Positions 1 through 6,764 are shown, counted from the stretch's first letter. The stretch: 8,824 nt of DNA from an uncultured Allobaculum sp. (GCA_910579655.1 CAJTVE010000094.1:1-8824), one strand, 5' to 3'. The notes: generated by a model from the sequence alone, not told the origin. A program made the numbers and translations.

Positions 1-76
1 AGCTGCTACCATACATGAGAAATCCGCCTGATATTAGGTTCTACTTCAGATTTCTAGTGTTAACTTAATGACATTG

Positions 77-125
77 CTATAATCTATAATCTATAATCTA
101 TAATCTATAATCTATAATCTATAGT
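77..125. repeat. Tandem heptamer array, CTATAAT x6 plus one variant
   Basis: Six exact copies of CTATAAT (77-118) are followed by a seventh, CTATAGT (119-125). Every copy contains TATAAT, the consensus bacterial -10 hexamer, at a 7-bp period. The array lies 5 bp before the terminator hairpin, so anything started from it going right would meet that terminator at once. A simple-sequence repeat of this kind can change copy number by slippage; whether it does so here, or has any role, cannot be told from one sequence. Confidence 0.9.
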
Positions 126-130
126 CTGTG

Positions 131-190
131 AAAAAAGACCTGCAGCACATGGCTGATTTTCAAATCATCTATGTGCTGCAGGTCTTTTTT
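131..190 (+). terminator. Long two-way intrinsic terminator hairpin
   Basis: A perfect 20-bp inverted repeat: the arm at 131-150 begins with six A and continues GACCTGCAGCACAT, and the arm at 171-190 is its exact complement ending in six T. The 20-nt loop contains a further small GATTT/AAATC pairing. Because one arm starts with A6 and the other ends with T6, it can terminate transcription from either side. It most likely ends an upstream plus-strand unit and insulates the transporter promoter. Confidence 0.88.
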
Positions 191-214
191 GTCCCTCTAT
201 ATTCAACAAAATGA

Positions 215-234
215 CTGTTTAATTTAACAAACAG
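215..234. promoter_or_regulatory. Inverted repeat, candidate operator of the sugar cassette
   Basis: CTGTTT (215-220) and AAACAG (229-234) form an inverted repeat with an 8-bp AT-rich centre; the inner part TGTTTAATTTAACA is itself nearly palindromic. It lies just upstream of the putative promoter, where a local sugar regulator (LacI or AraC type) could bind. No such regulator gene is in the window, so this is only a positional inference. Confidence 0.35.
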
Positions 235-238
235 CTCT

Positions 239-267
239 CTGAATTGGAAGCGATTACAGGATATACT
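239..267 (+). promoter_or_regulatory. Putative melB-like promoter overlapped by a cre (CcpA) site
   Basis: TGGAAGCGATTACA (245-258) matches 13 of 14 positions of the catabolite-responsive element consensus TGWAANCGNTNWCA; the only departure is G at position 3. TATACT (262-267) is a good -10 hexamer, and CTGAAT (239-244) lies 17 bp upstream as a weak -35 (three of six matches). The cre would fill the promoter spacer, the usual layout for CcpA repression. The cre is the stronger part of this call. Confidence 0.55.
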
Positions 268-310
268 TGGCTCACAAGTCAGGCGCACGCCTCAAGAAAA
301 GGAGAAAACT

Positions 311-1780
311 ATGAGTCAATCTTCGAAATCACCGTCCTACAAAAAAGTATCAGCTCGTGAAAAGTATGCCTTCGGCATCGGTGCCATCGGAAAGGATGCG
401 ATCTGCAATATGGTCGGCTCCTTTTTGATGCTGTACTTCACAGATACCTTGTTTCTCGCCCCCGCATTCGTCGGTATCCTGTTTTTCGTCGCCCGGATCT
501 GGGATGCCATCAACGATCCGATGATGGGAATGATCGTCGACAACACCCGTTCCCGCTTTGGCAAGTTCAGAATCTGGCTGGTAATCGGCACACTGGTCAA
601 TGCGGTTGTTTTTATCCTGTTATTTCACACCTTTAACCTGCAGGGAACGTCCCTCTACATCTATGTCACTGTGATGTATATCCTCTATGGCATGACCTAT
701 ACGATTATGGATGTTCCTTACTGGTCCTGGCTGCCAAATCTGACCAACGATCCTCATGAACGTGAATCTGTTTCAGTCATCCCCCGATTCTTCGCCTCTC
801 TGGCCGGATTTAGCGTGGCAACATTCGGCTTGTTTGTCATCAACTGGTTCAACCAAAAAGCAGGTCTCGATAATCTCTATGCTGAACATGGATTTACAAT
901 GTTTGCCATCATGATCGCCATCCTCTTTATCGTGACCATCGGCATTACCGTTTTGAATGTCAAAGAAGAATCCACTCTGGATGCCAAAGCCGAAAAAACG
1001 AGCTTAAAACAGGCTTTAAAAATCATTGTTGAAAATGATCAGCTGCGAGCATTTATCGGATTGCTTCTGACTTTCAATCTGGCCACCCAGATCGCCAAAG
1101 GATTTGCGGTTTATTACTTCAAAGCTGTTTGTGGAAATGAGTATCTCTATTCTGTTTTTGGAATGGCCATCCTGGCTGAAATGGTCGGTCTGGTGCTGTT
1201 TCCTTCCATCGCAAAGAAACTGTCTCGGCAGAAAGTATATTTCTTAGCCTGCGGATTAGCTGCTTCTGGCCTGGTTCTGCTTGGAATCTTCGGCTTTGTT
1301 CTTCCACAGTCTGTTCTCGGGGTTGTTCTTTCCTGCGCAGTCCTGTTTTTCGGATCCGGTCTTTCTTTAGGAGTAACAACCTGCTGCATGGCCGATGTCA
1401 TCGACTATGGTGAAGTTCGCTTCGGCGTCCGCAACGAAAGCGTTCTCTGCTCGGCGCAGACATTCCTGATGAAGGCAGCAATGGCTGCAGCCGGTGGTTT
1501 AACTGGTATTGGCTTGAGCCTGGTTGGCTATAAAGCCGAACTGCCGGTCCAGAGTGCGGTAACGATTCTGGGGATTCGGGTTTTGATGATCGTGATTCCT
1601 GCTTTACTTGCTGTGTTGAGTCTTTATATCTACAAACGTTTCTATACGCTTAAAGATGATCAAATGAGGGAAATTACCCGCAAACTCAACGAAAGAAAAT
1701 CAACGTCTGTTCAGGCAGAACCTTCTGTAAATCCAGACTGCGATCAAGATGCAGAAGATTTATTGCCTGAAATGTCCTGA
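311..1780 (+). CDS. melB: MelB-type sugar:cation symporter (GPH family, MFS)
   Basis: Inner-membrane carrier of the glycoside-pentoside-hexuronide family, expected to import melibiose or related alpha-galactosides with Na+, Li+ or H+. It has 489 residues in two hydrophobic halves (about 12 helices) joined by a charged loop near 220-245; E. coli MelB has 473. It aligns with E. coli MelB almost without gaps in the N-terminal half. The MelB sugar and cation residues are present at a constant offset: D29, D65, D69 (in ARIWDAINDP), T131, D134, W138 and R159 match D19, D55, D59, T121, D124, W128 and R149, and K388 matches K377. The MADVIDYGE motif is at 360-368, and a hydrophilic tail of about 40 residues ends the protein. 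AAGGAGA (299-305) lies 5 nt before the ATG. The alpha-galactosidase downstream supports the substrate, but GPH members also carry other glycosides, so the exact sugar is inferred. Confidence 0.88.
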   Translation: MSQSSKSPSYKKVSAREKYAFGIGAIGKDAICNMVGSFLMLYFTDTLFLAPAFVGILFFVARIWDAINDPMMGMIVDNTRSRFGKFRIWLVIGTLVNAVVFILLFHTFNLQGTSLYIYVTVMYILYGMTYTIMDVPYWSWLPNLTNDPHERESVSVIPRFFASLAGFSVATFGLFVINWFNQKAGLDNLYAEHGFTMFAIMIAILFIVTIGITVLNVKEESTLDAKAEKTSLKQALKIIVENDQLRAFIGLLLTFNLATQIAKGFAVYYFKAVCGNEYLYSVFGMAILAEMVGLVLFPSIAKKLSRQKVYFLACGLAASGLVLLGIFGFVLPQSVLGVVLSCAVLFFGSGLSLGVTTCCMADVIDYGEVRFGVRNESVLCSAQTFLMKAAMAAAGGLTGIGLSLVGYKAELPVQSAVTILGIRVLMIVIPALLAVLSLYIYKRFYTLKDDQMREITRKLNERKSTSVQAEPSVNPDCDQDAEDLLPEMS

Positions 1781-1894
1781 TCTATCCCAATCAGTTTTTA
1801 CAAAACCTGATCCGGAGGGATCCTTCCATTCTATATTTCTTGTCCATATCCCTTGCCCATAACAAATTGGCATGAAGTGTACCCACCGTTGGTT

Positions 1895-1947
1895 CAGATG
1901 GCTCTGCAAAAACAGCCAATTAGAGTTTGCTTGCAGAGCCCGTTCTG
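1895..1947 (+). other. Hairpin between the transporter and alpha-galactosidase genes
   Basis: GGCTCTGCAA (1900-1909) and TTGCAGAGCC (1931-1940) form a perfect 10-bp stem; CAGA (1895-1898) and TCTG (1944-1947) add an outer stem across a small internal loop. It is followed only by a weak T run. It could be a leaky terminator that lowers read-through into the galactosidase gene, an mRNA-stability or processing element, or an operator. The 283-bp gap is long for a tight operon, and no convincing promoter was found in it. Confidence 0.5.
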
Positions 1948-2063
1948 TTTAATGAAGCATTGGATTGATTTCAAACAGAATAAAGCAAGGAAGAAGAAAT
2001 AGAGAAAACCTGACAATGTATAAAAGCCAGCAATGCATAAAAATATAGAAAGGATTTTTTACA

Positions 2064-4328
2064 ATGGAAGCCCAAATTTTTGTTTCCGACGACAGCAAAG
2101 TATTTCATCTTACCAATGGCTCCTTCAGCTACATCTTCCAATGTCTGCCTGATGGTCATTTATCTCATCTCTGGTCTGGAAAAGCAGTCCGGCCAGACGC
2201 TCAATACACCCATTTTCATGAAATTTATCCGCGGCCGATGACCAGCTGCCCCAATGAGAACAGCTGGTATTCACAAGAACATACCGCCCAGGAGTATGGC
2301 ACCTTTGGCAGTTCTGATTTTCGTTCTCCAGCTCTTGAAATCAGACATCCGGATGGGAGCACGCTTTCTGATTTCCGATTGAAATCGTGGACAATTCAGG
2401 AGGGCAAACCTGCCTTAAAGAGGCTTCCTGCCACCTATTGCGAAGACAGCACCGAAGCCAAAACGTTAGAATGTACTTTATGGGATGAAAAGAATAATCT
2501 GGAACTCGTTTTGTCCTATACCATCTTCAGCCGTGGCAATGTTATCGCTCGAAACAGCAGACTGATCAACCATGGCCAGCAGCCTGTTTATGCGACAGAT
2601 GTCCAATCTTTGTGTCTGGATCTTCCTGATAATGACTATGAATGGATGCAGTTTTCGGGTGCATGGGGCCGGGAACGACATCTCAAAAACAGAAAACTCG
2701 AACAGGGAATCACCGCAATCGGCAGCCGCCGCGGTCATTCCAGCCATAACCACAATCCTGTTGTTCTTCTCAAACGACCCTATACCGACGAAACCCAAGG
2801 CGAAGCCTTTGGCATTGCCTTGGTCTATTCAGGGAATTTTCAAATTCAGGCTGAATGTGACACCTATGATCAGACTCGCATTCTTGCAGGGATTCATCCG
2901 GATGGATTTTCCTGGAAACTCGAATTCGAAGAAGAATTCCAGTCTCCAGAAGCTCTTCTAGTCTGGACAGACCAAGGATTAAATGATCTTTCGCAAACTT
3001 TCCATGCACTTTTCCAAAAGCGGCTGGCCAGAGGATACTGGCGGGATCGTCCTCGTCCAATTCTCAACAATAACTGGGAAGCCACAATGTTTGATTTTGA
3101 CGAAGAAACCTTGGTCAAAATTGCCTCCAAAGCTAAAGAGTGCGGTGTCGAGTTATTTGTTCTCGATGATGGCTGGTTTGGTGACCGCCGCAATGATAAA
3201 GCCGGATTAGGAGACTGGGTTGCCAACCCAACTCTTCTGCCCCATGGCATTGCCGGCCTTTCCAAACGGGTCCACGAATTGGGCATGGAGATGGGACTCT
3301 GGTTTGAGCCGGAGATGGTCAACAAAGATTCCAATCTCTATCGCCAGCATCCGGATTGGATTTTAGAAGTGCCAGGGCGCACGCCTTGCCAGGGGCGTAA
3401 CCAGTTTGTCCTTGATTTTTCGCGTCAGGAAGTTGTAGAAGCCATCTATACCATGATGTGCGCCATTTTGGATGAAGCAGATCTTTCTTATATAAAATGG
3501 GATATGAACCGATCCATCACGGACTGCTATTCTTCTGCTTTACCTGCAGATCGGCAGCCTGAAACCGCACACCGCTACATTCTGGGTGTTTATCAGTTGT
3601 ATGAGCGCCTGATTCAGCGCTATCCCAAGATTCTCTTTGAGTCCTGTGCCAGTGGCGGCGGCCGCTTTGATCCCGGCATGCTCTATTACGCCCCACAAGC
3701 CTGGTGCAGCGATGATTCCGATGCCATTGAGCGTTTGAAGATTCAGTATGGGACCTCCTACGCCTATCCGATTTCAAGTATCGGCGCCCATATTTCAGAA
3801 ATTCCCAACCAGCAGGTCTATCGCAATGTGCCCCTTCATACCCGGGCCAATGTAGCCTGCTTTGGCACCTCCGGCTACGAACTCGACCTTAACTCTCTGG
3901 CAGAAGACGAGTTGGAACAAGTCAAAGAGCAGATTTCATTCATGAAAAAAAGTCGTGAACTGCTGCAATTTGGAAAATTTTACCGCCTGCAGTCCCCTTT
4001 TGATGGCAATGTAACCAGCTGGATGGTCGTCAGCAAAGACCAGAAAGAAGCCATCGTCGGCTGGTATCGGACACTTAGCCACGTTAACCAGCCTGCTTCA
4101 AAGATCCGCCTGCAAGGGCTTGACCCCAACTGCCGCTATACCATCACCACCCAGGGCTGCCATCCTTACCAAAACCATAGACCATATGGCGATGAGCTGA
4201 TGAATATTGGCCTGATCACCTCGGATGGATTGTGCGGCCAGGTAGGTGTTCTGGATAAATATTATGGTGACTTTGATTCCCGACTGTTCCTAATCAAAGC
4301 CGTCGAACCTGAAGAACTCTTGGCCTGA
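2064..4328 (+). CDS. Alpha-galactosidase, glycoside hydrolase family 36
   Basis: Cytosolic retaining alpha-galactosidase (EC 3.2.1.22) that removes terminal alpha-1,6-linked galactose from melibiose, raffinose or stachyose. With 754 residues it has the usual length of the large tetrameric GH36 enzymes (about 720-750): an N-terminal beta-sandwich to roughly residue 320, a TIM barrel to about 640, and a C-terminal beta domain. No signal peptide is visible. Key motifs: NNNWEAT with W338, LDDGWFGD with D368-D369 (substrate binding), KWDMNR with the nucleophile D480, ESCASGGGRFD at 526-536 with C528, and WCSDDSD with the acid/base at D550 (or the adjacent D551). The ATG follows AGGA (2051-2054) with 9-nt spacing. 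It works with the upstream symporter. It is of the aga/rafA kind, unlike E. coli melA, which is GH4. All catalytic positions look intact. Confidence 0.96.
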   Translation: MEAQIFVSDDSKVFHLTNGSFSYIFQCLPDGHLSHLWSGKAVRPDAQYTHFHEIYPRPMTSCPNENSWYSQEHTAQEYGTFGSSDFRSPALEIRHPDGSTLSDFRLKSWTIQEGKPALKRLPATYCEDSTEAKTLECTLWDEKNNLELVLSYTIFSRGNVIARNSRLINHGQQPVYATDVQSLCLDLPDNDYEWMQFSGAWGRERHLKNRKLEQGITAIGSRRGHSSHNHNPVVLLKRPYTDETQGEAFGIALVYSGNFQIQAECDTYDQTRILAGIHPDGFSWKLEFEEEFQSPEALLVWTDQGLNDLSQTFHALFQKRLARGYWRDRPRPILNNNWEATMFDFDEETLVKIASKAKECGVELFVLDDGWFGDRRNDKAGLGDWVANPTLLPHGIAGLSKRVHELGMEMGLWFEPEMVNKDSNLYRQHPDWILEVPGRTPCQGRNQFVLDFSRQEVVEAIYTMMCAILDEADLSYIKWDMNRSITDCYSSALPADRQPETAHRYILGVYQLYERLIQRYPKILFESCASGGGRFDPGMLYYAPQAWCSDDSDAIERLKIQYGTSYAYPISSIGAHISEIPNQQVYRNVPLHTRANVACFGTSGYELDLNSLAEDELEQVKEQISFMKKSRELLQFGKFYRLQSPFDGNVTSWMVVSKDQKEAIVGWYRTLSHVNQPASKIRLQGLDPNCRYTITTQGCHPYQNHRPYGDELMNIGLITSDGLCGQVGVLDKYYGDFDSRLFLIKAVEPEELLA

Positions 4329-4373
4329 ACCAAAAGCCTAAAACAGTTTACTCATTTATAAAAATTTGAATCT

Positions 4374-4433
4374 ATGAGGTTTTGAACTTTGCCTGCTTTC
4401 AAAAGCCGGTAAGCGCAAGACCTCATTTTATTT
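4374..4433 (+). terminator. Intrinsic terminator of the alpha-galactosidase gene
   Basis: ATGAGGTTTTG (4374-4384) pairs with CAAGACCTCAT (4416-4426) as an 11-bp stem with one G-U pair, followed by a T-rich tail TTTATTT (4427-4433). The large loop contains a small GCTTT/AAAGC pairing. It begins 46 nt after the stop codon of the alpha-galactosidase gene. Confidence 0.7.
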
Positions 4434-4522
4434 GTCTGATTCAGCGTTGGAAATCCAGCAAGAGGCCATAATTTAAGGCGCAGGCCTTCTGTTTCCTTCC
4501 TGAACAGACAAAAGCAATCAGG

Positions 4523-4552
4523 AAAAAAAAGGCTGCCCATTAAAAGACAGCC
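4523..4552 (-). terminator. Intrinsic terminator of the MerR regulator gene
   Basis: Read on the minus strand, GGCTGTC (4552-4546) pairs with GGCAGCC (4537-4531) across an 8-nt loop, with one U-G pair, and is followed directly by eight T (4530-4523). It lies about 130 nt past the stop codon of the MerR gene, with no other minus-strand gene between. Confidence 0.85.
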
Positions 4553-4681
4553 AAGGCGGCAGGCGCCGGATTTTCAAAAAAAATACACCATCACTTTTCA
4601 GTCCAATTGCAGAAACAGGACTGGCAAGCAGGTGCAATTCTGTCCCCCAGTTCTGACTTCATCGCTCCAAAAAAGACCGCT

Positions 4682-5131
4682 TCAATGCTCAGGAGTCTCC
4701 TGTTTCAGACGACTCCAGACCTCCCGGATTGCGGGGGGCATCTGTTCGGGTGGAATCTGGTCGGCGGCTTCTTCTCCCATTTCAATTGCCTGTGCAAAAT
4801 ACCAGCATTTGTAATCAATCATGGCAAGCGTCTCGGCCAGTTTATCCATTTCTTCTTTCATCACCTCACGCTGCGCCTCCAGAAGCTGGAGACGTTCGGG
4901 AAAGGTGCTTTCTCCTTGTTTGGCCCATTCCAGAAACTGACGGATTGCCTTGATCTCCAGTCCACTTTTCTTCAGGCAGTCGATTGTTTTAATAATTTCA
5001 ATCTCGGCTTCACTGAACTGACGGATTCCGGCATCTCTTTCTAAATCGGGGAACAACCCTTCTCTGTCATAATAACGAAGCGTGGAAACTGGCAGTCCTG
5101 TCATCTTCGATACCTGGCCAATCGTGTACAT
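4682..5131 (-). CDS. MerR-family transcriptional regulator, AdhR-like
   Basis: DNA-binding regulator of 149 residues. The N-terminal winged helix-turn-helix (about 2-70) shows the MerR signature: YTIGQVSKMTGLPVSTLRYY followed by DREGLFP and GIRQFSEAEI. A dimerising coiled coil covers about 75-110, and a short acidic tail with two PP pairs ends the protein. There is no metal-binding C-terminal cysteine cluster, so a metal sensor is unlikely. C52, in IDCLKKSG, sits where Bacillus subtilis AdhR carries its conserved Cys52, linked to aldehyde sensing; C109 lies in the YKCWY motif common in clostridial relatives. The start was set at MYTIG because AGGAGG (complement of 5139-5144) lies 7 nt upstream; an in-frame ATG 11 codons earlier lacks this. 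It is transcribed alone behind the esterase terminator. Its target is unknown; autoregulation or control of the esterase are possibilities. The aldehyde link is inference. Confidence 0.88.
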   Translation of the reverse strand: MYTIGQVSKMTGLPVSTLRYYDREGLFPDLERDAGIRQFSEAEIEIIKTIDCLKKSGLEIKAIRQFLEWAKQGESTFPERLQLLEAQREVMKEEMDKLAETLAMIDYKCWYFAQAIEMGEEAADQIPPEQMPPAIREVWSRLKQETPEH

Positions 5132-5162
5132 CCTTTTTCCTCCTGATCTGTTTCCTCTTCTC

Positions 5163-5279
5163 AATTCAAATGAGCAGCCTGCGGCTGCAAGAACAGGGTG
5201 GCGGCAGGCGCCAGAAAACCAATACGCAATGGTCGGGGGGGAAATCCACTTCGTTCAGCTTTCGGGCTGAATTCAAATG
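5163..5279. repeat. GC-rich segment bracketed by 10-bp direct repeats
   Basis: AATTCAAATG occurs at 5163-5172 and again at 5270-5279. The 97 bp between them is GC-rich and holds two small perfect hairpins, the G7 run, and the 13-mer GGCGGCAGGCGCC (5200-5212), which also occurs exactly at 4555-4567 on the other side of the MerR gene. It could be a small intergenic repeat element or simply leader sequence of the MerR transcript. Confidence 0.4.
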
Positions 5280-5326
5280 GTCGTAATATCCAGAAGGCAT
5301 AATTGATCCATTTCAGCCACGATGTC

Positions 5327-5352
5327 CTATCAACTTTATCCAGTGTTGATAG
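5327..5352. promoter_or_regulatory. Perfect 8-bp inverted repeat, candidate operator
   Basis: CTATCAAC (5327-5334) and GTTGATAG (5345-5352) are exact inverse copies across a 10-bp centre, giving half-site centres two helical turns apart. It abuts the second candidate operator and a minus-strand TACTAT (-10-like, complement of 5349-5354), about 200 bp before the MerR start. The binder is unknown. Confidence 0.4.
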
Positions 5353-5356
5353 TAGA

Positions 5357-5374
5357 CCTAAAGTTTGGTTAAGG
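5357..5374 (-). promoter_or_regulatory. 7-4-7 inverted repeat resembling an AdhR-type operator
   Basis: On the minus strand this reads CCTTAAC-CAAA-CTTTAGG: two 7-bp half-sites with 5 of 7 positions symmetric, in the 7-4-7 layout known for the AdhR operator (CTTAAAG-N4-CTTTAAG). A minus-strand TACTAT starts 2 bp past it, so it would fill the long spacer of a MerR-type promoter reading towards the MerR gene. No good -35 hexamer is visible, and the leader would be about 210 nt long. Confidence 0.35.
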
Positions 5375-5541
5375 ATGTAGTTTTATGAACCGGGAAATAT
5401 CACTTTGTATCCGGATTGATAGAAATGGCCTGAAAAGAAGATTTCTGACAACTTCCCAGCGCTGAATTCGATTGATTTTTTCCTTTACAATAAGCCGATC
5501 AGACCTTTCAAACGCTTCATCTGCTTCAGGGGTCTTCCATT

Positions 5542-5583
5542 AAAAAAAGCCCGCAGATCCAAGGAAGATTCCTCAGGCGGGCT
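5542..5583 (-). terminator. Intrinsic terminator of the esterase gene
   Basis: On the minus strand AGCCCGC (5583-5577) pairs with GCGGGCT (5554-5548), followed by a run of T (down to 5542). The loop carries a small AGGAA/TTCCT pairing. It lies about 130 nt past the esterase stop codon and separates that transcript from the MerR gene. Confidence 0.85.
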
Positions 5584-5587
5584 GTCG

Positions 5588-5617
5588 TATAAATCCTTAT
5601 AAATCCTTATAAATTGA
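5588..5617. repeat. Tandem 10-bp repeat TATAAATCCT
   Basis: Two exact copies (5588-5597, 5598-5607) are followed by a partial third, TATAAATTGA (5608-5617). The period is one helical turn. The third copy runs into ATTGATAGAAATG (5613-5625), which also occurs at 5415-5427, across the esterase terminator. Function unknown. Confidence 0.75.
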
Positions 5618-5653
5618 TAGAAATGCACTTGGACTTAAAGTTGGTTTATCCCT

Positions 5654-5680
5654 GATTCAGGCAACTATTATACCTGAATC
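5654..5680 (-). other. Small hairpin just after the esterase stop codon
   Basis: GATTCAGG (5654-5661) and CCTGAATC (5673-5680) form a perfect 8-bp stem with an 11-nt loop. On the minus strand it lies 34 nt past the esterase stop and has no U tail, so it is not a typical terminator. The loop reads TATAATAGTTG on the minus strand; no matching -35 was found. It may protect the 3' end of the mRNA or be chance. Confidence 0.4.
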
Positions 5681-5714
5681 GATCATTTATCCGGTATCCA
5701 TCAAAAATGAAAGA

Positions 5715-6533
5715 TCAGGAAATATTCCCGCTGCTGATGGCAGCTTCTTTTGCCGGTTCAATCCAGTCAATGACTTTTTCAATCTGCGAATCCCAGAAAT
5801 CCCATTCGTGACCCCCTGGCTGCAAATTCAGCGTCACAGGAAAGCCAGCATTCGTTAATGCGCCATAAAGGCCCTGAGTTGCCGGAAGCAGCGGATCTTC
5901 CGTTCCACAGGCAACATAAAAACGCTGCTCTTTGTGGTTTTTGACATTGTCTGCAATCTGCTTGAACAAATCATCTTCCGAACCTTTTATACTGCCTCGT
6001 AAATGACCTGAGCAGCCTACATTGAACTCGCGATCTTCCAAAACATTCGGACTATCCACTTCTGGAATCATTTCATCGACTAGAATCGCTCCCGAAAGGG
6101 AAATGACACCGCCAAAGGTATCCGGATTGCGCAAACCATTGATCATGGCTCCCCAGCCGCCCATGGACAGACCGCCGATAAAAGTATCCTCCTTGCAAGT
6201 GGATAACGGGAACATTTCTCTTGTCAGTTCCACAAGCTCTTTACCGATAAATTCCCCATAGTCCTGCCCACGGCCATGATTGACGTAAAAATGGTTTTCA
6301 CCTGCCGGCATCACCACCGCAAGATTGTGGTCCATCGCCCAGCGTACGATCCGGGTTCCCATCATCCAGTCGGTATTGTCTCCAAAGATTCCATGCAGCA
6401 AATAGAGCGTCTTGAATGGTCCTTTCGCCATCCGTTTTCCATTGGCATCGACTTTATCACTGGGTAAAACAACCGTCACTGGAACTGTGCGCATCAGAGC
6501 GTTTGAATAAAGATTCGCATTCAGAATTGCCAT
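5715..6533 (-). CDS. Esterase D / tributyrin-esterase (EstA)-like serine hydrolase
   Basis: Alpha/beta-hydrolase of 272 residues, expected to be cytosolic since no signal peptide is visible, cleaving short-chain acyl or acetyl esters. The layout fits the esterase D family (EstA about 258 residues; S-formylglutathione hydrolases about 280). LYLLHGIFGD (43-52) gives the oxyanion-hole HG, GGLSMGGWG (120-128) is the nucleophile elbow with S123, GTEDPLL holds D213, and GGHEWDFWD holds H242, completing the Ser-Asp-His triad. The start was placed at MAILNANLYS because AAGGAGA (complement of 6539-6545) lies 5 nt upstream; the frame remains open 25 codons further but without such a site. It has its own terminator at 5542-5583. 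EstA (short-chain lipid ester or acetyl-sugar deacylation) fits the N-terminal half best; a link to formaldehyde metabolism through the nearby AdhR-like MerR is speculation. Confidence 0.9.
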   Translation of the reverse strand: MAILNANLYSNALMRTVPVTVVLPSDKVDANGKRMAKGPFKTLYLLHGIFGDNTDWMMGTRIVRWAMDHNLAVVMPAGENHFYVNHGRGQDYGEFIGKELVELTREMFPLSTCKEDTFIGGLSMGGWGAMINGLRNPDTFGGVISLSGAILVDEMIPEVDSPNVLEDREFNVGCSGHLRGSIKGSEDDLFKQIADNVKNHKEQRFYVACGTEDPLLPATQGLYGALTNAGFPVTLNLQPGGHEWDFWDSQIEKVIDWIEPAKEAAISSGNIS

Positions 6534-6764
6534 ACATATCTCCTTTATCTGTTTATTTTCTCGATTTATCACCGATTTTCTTCTTCTATTTTGGCTCATT
6601 TTCCACATTTCGAACAGATATCGTTTTTGATTTTCCTGGCTTCCACAACTTATCGGACTGCTCCACCGCCAATCGATGCCTATCTATATAGATCACTCCA
6701 TCCAAATCAGCAGAACAGCTTTTTTCACTCCAAAAATCTAAGTATTCATTTTTTTCGGAAAAAC

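Larger units (their letters stand above)
1..310. other. Gene-free leader region upstream of the melB-like gene
   Basis: No gene can be supported here. A short open frame runs in from the left edge (bases 3-68, ending in TAA) and might be the tail of an upstream gene, but 21 codons cannot be assigned. In order, the stretch holds a heptamer array (77-125), a long terminator hairpin (131-190) that presumably ends an upstream plus-strand transcript, an inverted repeat (215-234), a cre-like site (245-258) with a possible -10 box, and the ribosome binding site of the transporter gene. Confidence 0.6.
4329..4681. other. Convergent intergenic gap, terminators only
   Basis: The alpha-galactosidase gene (+) and the MerR gene (-) run towards each other. 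The gap holds one terminator for each strand (4374-4433 and 4523-4552) and one copy of the 13-mer GGCGGCAGGCGCC (4555-4567). No coding potential or RNA gene was recognised. Confidence 0.7.
5132..5714. other. Gene-free region between MerR and esterase genes, repeat-rich
   Basis: No coding frame is credible here. The stretch contains the MerR ribosome binding site and a long leader with the hairpins GCAGCC/GGCTGC (5174-5188) and TTCAGC/GCTGAA (5254-5271). It also has a run of seven G (5235-5241), two inverted repeats that could be operators (5327-5352 and 5357-5374), the esterase terminator (5542-5583), a 10-bp tandem repeat (5588-5617) and a hairpin just past the esterase stop (5654-5680). Confidence 0.6.

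Noticed and set aside
3..68. Open frame entering from the left edge and ending in TAA
   Set aside because: Only 21 codons, no recognisable protein family; could be the tail of an upstream gene or chance.
4607..5044. Plus-strand open frame of 145 codons opposite the MerR gene
   Set aside because: It is the antisense shadow of the MerR gene, which has the family motifs, a strong ribosome binding site and a terminator.
5235..5241. Run of seven G as a phase-variable tract
   Set aside because: Too short and not within a coding frame or promoter spacer that can be shown; left as a remark only.
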